Origin: Thermoguttaceae bacterium
Lineage (GTDB): Bacteria; Planctomycetota; Planctomycetia; Pirellulales; Thermoguttaceae
DNA length: 56,750 nucleotides
Reading direction: 5' to 3'
NCBI GenBank assembly: GCA_017937485.1
Contig: JAGBDN010000014.1
Span: 1 to 56,750 of the forward strand
A model generated the notes under the pieces. It was given only the letters and a program-made list of their open reading frames with translations, did not search any database and was not told the origin of the DNA. The translations under genes and the position numbers were made by a program. Shown here in pieces: positions 35,665-43,989 of this stretch; positions within the stretch are counted from its first letter, which is position 1, and each line of letters opens with the position of its first letter.

Positions 35665-38600
35665 TTACTTCGCCAAGTCGTCTTCGCAAACGACGCGGAA
35701 ACCGACGTTGTGAACCGGTTGCCAGCTTTCGTAATCGCGACGAACGCCGGAACGAGCCCACTTCGGACGGTCGTTCCAGGAACCGCCGCGCGCGACTTTC
35801 TTCGCTTCCGCCGAGCCGGACTCGCGACCGTCCGCCGCGTTGTACGGGTACGGTTTGTAGTCGCTCGACGTCCACTCGGAAACGTTCCCGATCATATCGT
35901 AGAGGCCCCACGGGTTCGGCGCGTAAGATCCGACGTCGGTCGCGATCATTTGACCGTCGTCGACGTTGTCGATTCGCGGAATGTACGCCAGCCAATCGGC
36001 CGGGTTCGCGACCGGTTGCGGGTTGACGCCGTTGACGACGAAGAGCTTCGTCTTCACGTCGGCCAAGTTTTCGAACTTCGAGAAATCGACGTCGCCGTCG
36101 CCGTACCAAGCGGAGGTCGCGGAACCGGCGCGCGCGGCCCATTCCCATTCGGCTTCGGTCGGAAGACGGAATTTCTTACCGGTTTTTTCGCTCAACCAAG
36201 CGCAGAACTCGGTCGCGCGAGCTTGAGAAATACGAATGACCGGTTGATTCGGCAAGTTCGCCGGGTAGCCCGGGAGAACGTGGTCTTTGTGCCATTGGTC
36301 GATGAAGCGGCTGTCGTGCGTCGCGTCGAAGAGCTTGTACATCGCGTTCGTCGTTTCGGTCGTCGCCATCCAGAACGGCTTTTCGATCGTAACGGCGGAG
36401 CGCGGGAACTCGTCCGCGAACCCGTTTTCGTCGCCCATCGCGAACGAACCGGCCGGAATGCGCGCCATCTCGAACGAAACGCCGTCGGCGAGCGCGACGG
36501 TCGCTTTTTGCGACGAAACGACCGAAACGGCGTATTCTCCGCCTTGTTTCGCGGCGTCGTTCGCGGCGGTCGCGGCGTTTTGCATCGCTTTCGCCTTCGC
36601 GGCGTCGAACGGCCAGTTCGCGACTTCCGGCGCGGAGCGGTCGAGTTCCGGTTGTTCTTCCGGAGCGACGAACGCCGGGCGGTTCTTCTTCGCTTCGTCG
36701 TAATAGTACGCGTCGGTTTCGAAGTTGAGGTCGTTGTCGGCGTACAGTTTCTTCAGCTCGACGTAACGCGCCGAAACGGCTTGCACGTGTTTGCCCGTCC
36801 CGCGTTCCTTACCGGCTTCGACGATTTCCGTCCAAGAGCCGAAATACGGAACGTTCAGGTCGATCCAGCAGTGGAGGAGGCGCCACGATTTTTCGTCGAG
36901 TTTGACGCCGTGGTGGCCCTTCTTCAACATTTGCACGAGTTCCGACGTCGAGGTGTGATACTCCATCGGCTTGAAGACGCGGACGTCGCTTTCCGGGCCC
37001 GGACGACGCGTGAAGCGGTGCAACGCGTGATAGGCCTTCGAGAAGTTGCGCGGGCCGCGGCTCGTGTCGGCGAAATTCGGGAGGTCGGCTTCGGAACCGT
37101 CGTGGCAACCGACGCAGTATTTGTCGAGAATCGGTTGAACTTCGCCCTCGAACGAGAACGGACGCTCCGGCCCGTAGAAGTCGGTCAGATCGACCGGCGG
37201 CTTGGTGCGAGCGATCGTCGTTTGGGTCGGCGACACGTCGTTTTGCGTTTCGTGGCAACCGATGCACGATTGGTTTTCGCCCGGCATGCCGACGAACCAA
37301 GAACGCATCGTTTGGACGGCGGCGCCTTCCGCGTCGAGCGGTTGCAGAACGACCGGGGTGTTCGCCGGGATTTTGAACGCGGCGCTCCCGTCTTCGTAGA
37401 CCGGAACTTCGCCGAGGAGACGACGACCGTCCCAGCAGCTTTCGACGCCGAAAACGTCGTGGCCGCCGACGCCGCGGTAACCGTAGCTAACGGCGTAAAC
37501 GCGGAGTTTCTTGACCGTCCCCTTCGGAACGTTCGGAAGACCTTGGCCGAAGTAAACGTCGGTGATGAAGACGTTCGAGTCTTTCGCGCCCGGAACGGTG
37601 CGATCCGGAATCGTCGTCGGCTCGTCGGTCGGAATCAACGCGGTCGGCTCGAGGAGGTGGTAGCCTTCTTCCAAGCGCAGGCAGACCATATTGTCGAACG
37701 TGTCGACGAGGTAAAGCCCCCAAGGATCGGACGGCTTCATACGGCACGAGACGAGGAAACGTTGGTCGTCGAGCGGATACGGGAAGAGGAATTTCGGCCA
37801 AGAATTGTCGACGAGTTGGTCGACCGTAACGTTGGCCGGCGGATTGTCGCGACCCGGGATGCGTTGGATGACGCCGGTCGTTTCTTGGCGGCCCTTCGAC
37901 GGGTCGAAGAGAACGAGTTCGCCTTCGCGAGCGACGCCGTGGTGGCCGGTAACGATCGCGACGAATTTCGACGATTGCCCCGGAAGCGGTTTGGCGTAGA
38001 ACAAGCTGTTCGGCCAATAACCGCCGCTCCCGTAATGCTCGACTTGGTTCGTGCCGTCCGGGTTCATCGTGAAGAGATAGCGCGAGTAATAGTGCGTGAT
38101 GTCGACGTATTCCCAACGGAGGTAAAGAATGCGACCGTTCGGAAGAATCGTCGGGCACCAGTCTTGGTCTTGTTCGAACGTCAACTGACGAACCGTTTTG
38201 CCGTCCGCTTCGAGACGGTAAATGTTGCCGACGACGTCGGAACCGCCGATGCACGGAACGCCCATCATCGACGCGGTCGAAACGAAGAGCGTCGAACCGT
38301 CCGGAACGTAGCAGCCTTCGACGTTGTTGACGTCGCCGCCCATTTCCGGCGTAACTTGACGGAGCGAACCGTCTTCAAGGTTGCATTCGAAAATTTGCCA
38401 AACGCCGGAGTCCGAAAGCGCGGTAACGAGGCAGCGGTCGGCGTCCCAGTGGAGCGAAATATCGCCGATGAACGATTCTTTGCGCCCCTTCGTAATTTCC
38501 TTAAGCGGCGCTTTCATATCGGCGACGCTAAGGGTAACGAGCGAATCGTCGTATTTGCCCTTGCCGCGCGACGCGTTCGAAATCCAGTTCGGCATCAGCG

Positions 38601-39639
38601 CCGGATTCTTCGTTTTGCGAAGGAGAATATTGTCGAATTCGAAGACCGGATGCGCGAGCAACACTTCGCGGCGGAACGCGTCGTATTCTTTAGCGATTTC
38701 GACGATCTTCGCGGCGTCGGTTTTCTCGGCGGCGAAACGGTCGCGGAACTCTTCCCAACGCTCCATATACCCGGCTTCTTCAAATTCGTCCGGGTAGTTG
38801 GCGATCATGTCGTCGATGGCGAGGCGCAGCGAGTCGAGGTTTTGAACCGCGAACGCGACGTCCGGGCCGAGTTTGTTCAATTCGGCTTCGACCTTGCGGG
38901 CGGCGCGCTTCGCGAGCCAGTCGGCGCGTTCGGCTTCCGACGCGAACAGTTTCGGGTCGTTCGGGTCGCCGAGAACTTGCAATTCGACGACGGAGCCCCA
39001 GCTCGTCGCGGCGCTTTGCGCTTTGCCCGGCTCGCCCGCTTTGACGTTGTAGGTGCGCCAAAGTTTGAACTCGATCCAGTCGTAAGTTTGGTCGTCGATC
39101 AAACCGCCGTTCGCGCCTTCGTAAGACGTCATATAACCGCCGCCGTTGCCGCCGACGACTTTATCGCCGGAGGTGAAGGTCGGCGCTTCCGGGAACTTCG
39201 GTTGTTGGCCCGGGTTCGCGGCGTTGTTCGCGAGACGAATTTCAAAGTCTTGGTTCCCGCGAGCGTCGATATTCCCGGTGAAAACGCGAATCGCCGAAAT
39301 CGAACGCGGTTTCCCGAGATAATAAACGACGCGAGACGGAGCCCCGTTCGTCGCGACGCGACCGGCGCCGCCGAGCGTTCCCGCGGAACCGTCCGTCAAA
39401 TATTGCGGCGAGTCGACTTGATCGGCGACGACCAACTTCGCGCCCGGAAATTCGAGCAAATTCAAATCCGCCAATTCGGCGATTTCGACCGACGTCTCGT
39501 TGAACGCCGATTGGTTGTTCGCCCAGCCCTTAACGACCGTTTGAACGTCCGCGGCGTTCGCGACGTTGGGCGCCGTCATTAATAACGACGCGAGCAGAGC
39601 CGACGACGCGAGCGCCGCGACCGAAAATAATTTCGTCAT
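35665..39639 (-). CDS. HzsA-related protein: beta-propeller, two haem-binding CxxCH motifs and C-terminal SUMF1-like domain
   Basis: This 1324-residue exported protein has a signal peptide in its first 29 residues (SSALLASLLMTAPNVANA). Residues of about 45-200 look like a discoidin-type beta sandwich. A coiled/helical part follows, and then a propeller-like region with repeats of the type PDGTNQVEHYGSGG. Two c-type haem motifs sit near residues 792-796 (CIGCH) and 842-846 (CVGCH). From about residue 1053 a SUMF1/FGE-type domain (IPAGSFAMGDENG ... LPTEAEWEWAARAGS ... GNVSEWTSSD ... GGSWNDRPKWAR ... GFRV) ends the protein. It lacks the catalytic cysteines. The middle resembles planctomycete HzsA-related proteins, distant relatives of the hydrazine synthase alpha subunit. 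This does not imply anammox chemistry. Promoter and terminator are both visible, so it is monocistronic. Confidence 0.8.
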   Translation of the reverse strand: MTKLFSVAALASSALLASLLMTAPNVANAADVQTVVKGWANNQSAFNETSVEIAELADLNLLEFPGAKLVVADQVDSPQYLTDGSAGTLGGAGRVATNGAPSRVVYYLGKPRSISAIRVFTGNIDARGNQDFEIRLANNAANPGQQPKFPEAPTFTSGDKVVGGNGGGYMTSYEGANGGLIDDQTYDWIEFKLWRTYNVKAGEPGKAQSAATSWGSVVELQVLGDPNDPKLFASEAERADWLAKRAARKVEAELNKLGPDVAFAVQNLDSLRLAIDDMIANYPDEFEEAGYMERWEEFRDRFAAEKTDAAKIVEIAKEYDAFRREVLLAHPVFEFDNILLRKTKNPALMPNWISNASRGKGKYDDSLVTLSVADMKAPLKEITKGRKESFIGDISLHWDADRCLVTALSDSGVWQIFECNLEDGSLRQVTPEMGGDVNNVEGCYVPDGSTLFVSTASMMGVPCIGGSDVVGNIYRLEADGKTVRQLTFEQDQDWCPTILPNGRILYLRWEYVDITHYYSRYLFTMNPDGTNQVEHYGSGGYWPNSLFYAKPLPGQSSKFVAIVTGHHGVAREGELVLFDPSKGRQETTGVIQRIPGRDNPPANVTVDQLVDNSWPKFLFPYPLDDQRFLVSCRMKPSDPWGLYLVDTFDNMVCLRLEEGYHLLEPTALIPTDEPTTIPDRTVPGAKDSNVFITDVYFGQGLPNVPKGTVKKLRVYAVSYGYRGVGGHDVFGVESCWDGRRLLGEVPVYEDGSAAFKIPANTPVVLQPLDAEGAAVQTMRSWFVGMPGENQSCIGCHETQNDVSPTQTTIARTKPPVDLTDFYGPERPFSFEGEVQPILDKYCVGCHDGSEADLPNFADTSRGPRNFSKAYHALHRFTRRPGPESDVRVFKPMEYHTSTSELVQMLKKGHHGVKLDEKSWRLLHCWIDLNVPYFGSWTEIVEAGKERGTGKHVQAVSARYVELKKLYADNDLNFETDAYYYDEAKKNRPAFVAPEEQPELDRSAPEVANWPFDAAKAKAMQNAATAANDAAKQGGEYAVSVVSSQKATVALADGVSFEMARIPAGSFAMGDENGFADEFPRSAVTIEKPFWMATTETTNAMYKLFDATHDSRFIDQWHKDHVLPGYPANLPNQPVIRISQARATEFCAWLSEKTGKKFRLPTEAEWEWAARAGSATSAWYGDGDVDFSKFENLADVKTKLFVVNGVNPQPVANPADWLAYIPRIDNVDDGQMIATDVGSYAPNPWGLYDMIGNVSEWTSSDYKPYPYNAADGRESGSAEAKKVARGGSWNDRPKWARSGVRRDYESWQPVHNVGFRVVCEDDLAK

Positions 39640-40047
39640 AATGTTCGTCCTTAGCGTTGGCGACGCGCCCCGCCGCTCGACTTACTTTGCCTCGTCGATG
39701 CGACCGAACCGCGTCCGTTGCGACAAACGCGCTCCGCCGATCCGCCTTCCGATTCACCGGAAGTTAAATTAGCGAAGCGATAACAATTTTAACGTTAAAA
39801 TCCGCGCCGTTCGACGCAAAAATTCAAGCGAAAACGTCCCGAACTCCGAAACGTTCGACCGTTTCGAAGCGTCAAAACGCCGTTTCGAGCCGAGAATTTC
39901 GCCGATTATAGCGCTTCCTAACCCGAAAAACAACCCTTCGAGTCGATTTTTGCCGACTTTTTTTCTTTTTTCCGACTTTTCTCGACGCGCCAAACCGCCG
40001 TTCCCGCTCCAACGCCTTATTTCACCCAGCTTGCCCAATCCTCGCAA
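39640..40047. other. Intergenic region upstream of the HzsA-related gene
   Basis: This 408-base gap holds a minus-strand promoter at 39905-39933 and a leader of about 260 bases with ribosome site AAGGA. No gene is supported. Confidence 0.6.
39905..39933 (-). promoter_or_regulatory. Promoter of the HzsA-related gene
   Basis: On the minus strand TTGTTT (39933-39928), 17-base spacer, TATAAT (39910-39905). Confidence 0.7.
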
Positions 40048-42390
40048 TCAACGCGCCCCGTCGAGCCGCCGTTCGACCGCCCAAGCGACGCTCCAAAAGA
40101 CGAAAAGCGCCGCGAAGAGCCAATGTTTCCCCGGCGTTCGCGTCGACCGCTCGACGACGACGTTCGGATATTCGCCGAACCGCCGCTCGAAAAACGCCGT
40201 CGCCGCCGCTCGCGCCGCTTGTTCGTCGAGGTCGCGCAAGTCGAGCGTTTCGCCGCCGGTCGTCCGCGCGATTTCTTGAAGAACGTCGACTCGCGCCGCG
40301 ACGTCTTGCGTTTCGAGCGCGAGCGCCGCCCGCGTTTTTTCGGCGCCTTTGATTTTTCTTTTTTCGACGCCGGAATCAAACGCCGCGTCGATTTCATCTT
40401 TGCCGCTTTCCGCCGAAACGCCCGCCGACTCTTCCGCCGTCGAGGCGTTCGCAAACGCCGCGTCTTCAGCCTGTTCCGCGTCGCCGCCGTCGGTCAAAAA
40501 CTCGAGCGCCCGCAAAACAAAACGGCGGTAAATCGTTTTATCGCCGAGCGTTCGGATTCGCCAAAGTTCGTCCGTTCCTTGCGCCAAGACCTTATTTTTC
40601 CCCAACGTCGCGACGACGAAGAGCGGAACTTCGCGCTCCGTCGAAGCGTTTCGAGCGTTGAAAAGCGTCTCCGCCCCGACGCCCGGCGCCCAACCGTCTT
40701 CAACGCGCCAAAACTCGACGCCGCTTCCCGCTTCGTTCGCGTCGAGCGCCGTCCAAAAATCCGTCAATCCGGCGAAAATTTCGCGACCGCGCGGCGTCGG
40801 AAACAACCGCCAAGCCCCGTCCGACGGCTCTTCGCCGTTTGCCTTACTTTCCCCGTTTAACAAATTCGGCGCGAGCAAAGCCGCTAAACTTTCGCCGCTT
40901 TCCCCAGTTTGAAACGTTTTCGCGCCGCCGAGAAGCCAAATCGACGTTTCGCTCCCGTCTTGCGTCGCGACGTCGACAAGCGTTTGCGCCTTCCCGGCCC
41001 AGCGTTCGAGCGGAACGTCGCCGATCAAAATCGCGTCGAACTCCGCCAAGCGCCGCCGGGTCAAATCGCGCGGCGCGAGCGCCGTTTCGTCCCCTTCGCG
41101 AACCGCGTCGTCGACGCAAAAGAGGAGCGTTTTCAACTCGATCCCCTCCTCGCGCCGCAATAATTCGCGCAAATATCGATATTCGTACCGAGGTTCGTCG
41201 TCGACCAAAAGAACGTCGAGCTTTTTCGACTTCGCTTCGACCCGAAACCGCGCCGCGTTATTAAACAGACAAAATTCAAAAAAATCAAACGCGCTTAAAT
41301 TTTCGGCGTTCGCAACCCAATTTGCGCCCAACTTTTCCGCGTCGCTGAAATCCGCGACAAAAAGAAAATAATCGAAGACGCCGTTTTGTTCCGGTTTCCA
41401 ATCGCGCTCGACTTGCAAAACGCCGCGCCCGTTCGCGTCGATTTCGACGTCGACGACGCGTTCCCAAACGAGTTTCGCCGACTCCGCCGCGTTCGCCGTC
41501 TCTTTTTCGCCGTTTCTTTCGACGGGCGTTTCCCAAAGCCGAACGACGGCGCGACGCGTTCCGCCGCCCTTGCCGCCTCCTTTCTCTTCTCGCTTATCTT
41601 CTTGCGCCGCCGACGTTTCGAAACCGCCGTTTTCGAGCCGCAACTCGGCCCGCAACGACGCGACGCCCCCCGGATAAACGGTCGACGGCGCGTCGACGAC
41701 GCCCCAACGCCAATCGAGCGCCCCCGTTGAAACGCCGACCGCGACCGCGTCGACGGGAACGCCGCTCTCCCTTCCGCCGTCGGAACCGCTCAACCTTTCG
41801 CCGCCGACTTCCTTCGCGCCTTTCGCCCGTTCGACGCCGCCGTTCTGAATACCGTCCGAAAACAACAAAATTCTTTCGCGTCGTTTATCGACGTTATTTT
41901 CCCCGTCCTCAAGCCGCCGCGACGCGCCGTTCGCCGCCAACTCCAACAAGGGCGACGTCGCCGCCGACGGCGCTTCGAGTTCGCCCAACTTCTCAAACGA
42001 CGCGACCGTTCGACCGGAAAGCGTTCGCAACTCGGTCGCAAATCCGCGACGCCGCGCCGCGTCTTCCGCCGCTTTAGCCAACAAAACGCAACGTTTCCAA
42101 ACCGTTTCGCCGTCGACGTTTCCGCGCTCGTTTCCGCCAACGTTCAGCGGTCGCCGAGCGCTCGCGGAATCGTCCAACGTCAACGCGACGATCGGCTTTT
42201 CCTCGACGCGACGCGTCCAAATCGGGTCGACGAAGAGCGTCGCCGCCGTCAAAAGAAAACAAAAACGCAAAATCGCAACAATTTTCGACGTTTTCAAAAA
42301 CGCCGACGCGCCGACGCCGCAAAAGAGAAAAATCGCGACGGCGGCGGCCAGTTCCCAAGCCGTTCGTTCGGTCGTCAACGTCCAGTCCAT
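40048..42390 (-). CDS. Large membrane-anchored protein with an amidotransferase/VWA-like core, unknown function
   Basis: This 780-residue protein begins with two hydrophobic helices (about residues 13-30 and 36-55: ELAAAVAIFLFCGVGAS and IVAILRFCFLLTAATLFVDP). This is followed by IVALTLDDSASARRPL, similar to the DxSxS start of von Willebrand A-type domains in planctomycete BatA-like membrane proteins. A second conserved-looking region, LDVLLVDDEPRYEYRYLRELLRREEG with FDAILIGDVPLERW, resembles the class I glutamine-amidotransferase-like fold seen in these proteins. A last helix near residue 765 (HWLFAALFVFWSVAWAVER) ends it. The function is unknown. The DMT transporter gene is 125 bases upstream in the same direction, so co-transcription is possible. 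Confidence 0.7.
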   Translation of the reverse strand: MDWTLTTERTAWELAAAVAIFLFCGVGASAFLKTSKIVAILRFCFLLTAATLFVDPIWTRRVEEKPIVALTLDDSASARRPLNVGGNERGNVDGETVWKRCVLLAKAAEDAARRRGFATELRTLSGRTVASFEKLGELEAPSAATSPLLELAANGASRRLEDGENNVDKRRERILLFSDGIQNGGVERAKGAKEVGGERLSGSDGGRESGVPVDAVAVGVSTGALDWRWGVVDAPSTVYPGGVASLRAELRLENGGFETSAAQEDKREEKGGGKGGGTRRAVVRLWETPVERNGEKETANAAESAKLVWERVVDVEIDANGRGVLQVERDWKPEQNGVFDYFLFVADFSDAEKLGANWVANAENLSAFDFFEFCLFNNAARFRVEAKSKKLDVLLVDDEPRYEYRYLRELLRREEGIELKTLLFCVDDAVREGDETALAPRDLTRRRLAEFDAILIGDVPLERWAGKAQTLVDVATQDGSETSIWLLGGAKTFQTGESGESLAALLAPNLLNGESKANGEEPSDGAWRLFPTPRGREIFAGLTDFWTALDANEAGSGVEFWRVEDGWAPGVGAETLFNARNASTEREVPLFVVATLGKNKVLAQGTDELWRIRTLGDKTIYRRFVLRALEFLTDGGDAEQAEDAAFANASTAEESAGVSAESGKDEIDAAFDSGVEKRKIKGAEKTRAALALETQDVAARVDVLQEIARTTGGETLDLRDLDEQAARAAATAFFERRFGEYPNVVVERSTRTPGKHWLFAALFVFWSVAWAVERRLDGAR

Positions 42391-42515
42391 CGCGTCTCTC
42401 CCGTTTCGTCCGCTTCTTCTTGTTCAACTTCCCGTTTCAATATCGGCGCCGTTTTCAAAAAATCAAACGCCGCCGCGCCGACGACGTTTTCGGTCGTTTT
42501 TTCCGTCGACCAACG

Positions 42516-43568
42516 TTACTTCGAGAACCCGGCCAAGCCGACGCCGACCGCGACCAAAACCAACCCGCCGACGACCGCCGCGTTCAACGGCTCCCCGAAA
42601 AACGCGATTCCTAAAACCGACAAAACAAGCGTTTGCGACGCGGCGACGAGCGTCGATTTCGACGCGTAAATCCGCCGAATCCCTTCGATTTGGAAGTAAA
42701 AGCCGATCATATTCGCGACGCCGGCGCCGAGCGCGAGTCCCCAACACGCGGCGGGCGGCGCAAAAAACGCGCCGACGCCCCGTTCGAGCGTCAAAAACGC
42801 CGCGAAAATCGCCGCCCCGACGCCGGTTACCGTTACCATCGCCAACGTCGTCGGCGTTCGAACCGCGTCCGGTTTGCCGTCCAACGTTCGGTCGCGCAAC
42901 GCTTTACGCATCATCGTCATTTGCGTCGAATACCCGAGCGCGGCGCAAAAAACGCAAAAGAGCCCGAACCCGATTCGCATTTGCCGCCCCGCGATTTCGC
43001 CGGTTCCGTCCCCCGCTTGACTCAACCCCAAAAGCGAAACGGCCAAAATTAGCGTTAAAATCGCCGCCGCTTTCGTTTTCGTTACCTTTTCCTTCAACCA
43101 AAACGCGCCGATCGCCGACGTTCCGATCAGTTGCAACGCTTGCACCAAGGGCGTCGCGAGCGCCAAGCCGATCGCCGCATACGACCAAAAATGCGGGCGC
43201 GCGCCGACAAATTGACACATAAACCCGGCGCCGAGAAGAAGCGCGACGACCGCCGCCGTCGGGAAGCGGTACCGCCCCCGCAACCATTGAACCAAAATGA
43301 ACGGCGCGACGCAAATCACCGTCGTCATTTCCTTTACGACGAGCGACCAGTCGGAGCTTACGTCCGAATACTCGGTCAAACCGCGCATACAGAAAAGCGA
43401 CGCGCTATAACACGGCGCCGAAATCAACGCGCTCGCGAACCCGAGCGCCTCGTCGCTCCAACGCCGCCCGAAAATAACCGCGCCCCCGGTTTCCCGCGTC
43501 GCGTTCGCCGTCTCCGCCGCTTCGGACGTCGCGGCGACCGTTTCCGTTTCTTTTCGCGCCTCGTTCAT
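42516..43568 (-). CDS. EamA/DMT-superfamily transporter
   Basis: This 350-residue protein has about ten transmembrane helices in two inverted repeats typical of the drug/metabolite transporter superfamily. The first repeat ends near GTSAIGAFWLKEKVTKTKA. The second ends with VAASQTLVLSVLGIAFFGEPLNAAVVGGLVLVAVGVGLAG, where the LGEPL-type motif before the last helix is the EamA signature. The N-terminal 35 residues are hydrophilic (TETVAATSEAAETANAT). The substrate cannot be inferred. AAGGA precedes the start, and a likely promoter lies at 43800-43827. Confidence 0.85.
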   Translation of the reverse strand: MNEARKETETVAATSEAAETANATRETGGAVIFGRRWSDEALGFASALISAPCYSASLFCMRGLTEYSDVSSDWSLVVKEMTTVICVAPFILVQWLRGRYRFPTAAVVALLLGAGFMCQFVGARPHFWSYAAIGLALATPLVQALQLIGTSAIGAFWLKEKVTKTKAAAILTLILAVSLLGLSQAGDGTGEIAGRQMRIGFGLFCVFCAALGYSTQMTMMRKALRDRTLDGKPDAVRTPTTLAMVTVTGVGAAIFAAFLTLERGVGAFFAPPAACWGLALGAGVANMIGFYFQIEGIRRIYASKSTLVAASQTLVLSVLGIAFFGEPLNAAVVGGLVLVAVGVGLAGFSK

Positions 43569-43799
43569 TCGCGGCGTCTTCCTTTCTTCTTTACTTCTTT
43601 GTTTCTTATCTTTGTTTTTTTGATTATTTTAAATTCGCGCTTTTTTCATTCTCGCAACGTCGACGCTTCGTTTGAAAACGCTGAAAACGCCGCGCTTTTT
43701 TCCTCTTGCAACGAAAATCCGTTTTCGACGCCGTCTTCAAAAAATCAAACGCCGTTCAAGTCGCCGCCGCGACGCGTTTCTCGCCGTTTTTGTCGTTAT

Positions 43800-43827
43800 A
43801 TTATATACGAAACGGCGGCGGCTCCAA
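43800..43827 (-). promoter_or_regulatory. Possible promoter of the DMT transporter gene
   Basis: On the minus strand TTGGAG (43827-43822), 16-base spacer, TATAAT (43805-43800). The implied leader is about 225 bases. Confidence 0.5.
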
Positions 43828-43880
43828 GAGCGTTTCGAAAAATCTCGACTCGCCCGCTTTTAATTCCCGCGTCGGGGCGC

Positions 43881-43886
43881 TATAAT
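43881..43886 (+). promoter_or_regulatory. -10 element upstream of the di-haem protein gene
   Basis: A perfect TATAAT lies 104 bases before the ATG at 43990. The hexamer at the -35 position (TTTTAA) is weak. Confidence 0.45.
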
Positions 43887-43989
43887 AAGGGGAAATTCGA
43901 CGCCGGACGCGCGGTTCTTTTCGCCGCCGCTCCGCCAATAATTTAACGAAACCAACGACCTCACCCCCCGCCAACTTAGGAATCTCGCT

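Larger units (their letters stand above)
43569..43989. other. Divergent intergenic region
   Basis: This 421-base gap holds a probable minus-strand promoter (43800-43827) and a plus-strand TATAAT at 43881-43886 with a poor -35 (TTTTAA). No gene is supported. Confidence 0.55.

Noticed and set aside
35710..39582. Open frame of 1290 codons antisense to the HzsA-related gene
   Set aside because: Long antisense frames occur opposite many genes here because the codon usage (NCG-rich) rarely creates antisense stops. Composition is Arg/Val-rich without domains.
35665..39639. Evidence for anammox metabolism (hydrazine synthase)
   Set aside because: The resemblance to HzsA is distant. No other hydrazine synthase subunit or anammox gene is present, and such homologues are common in non-anammox planctomycetes.
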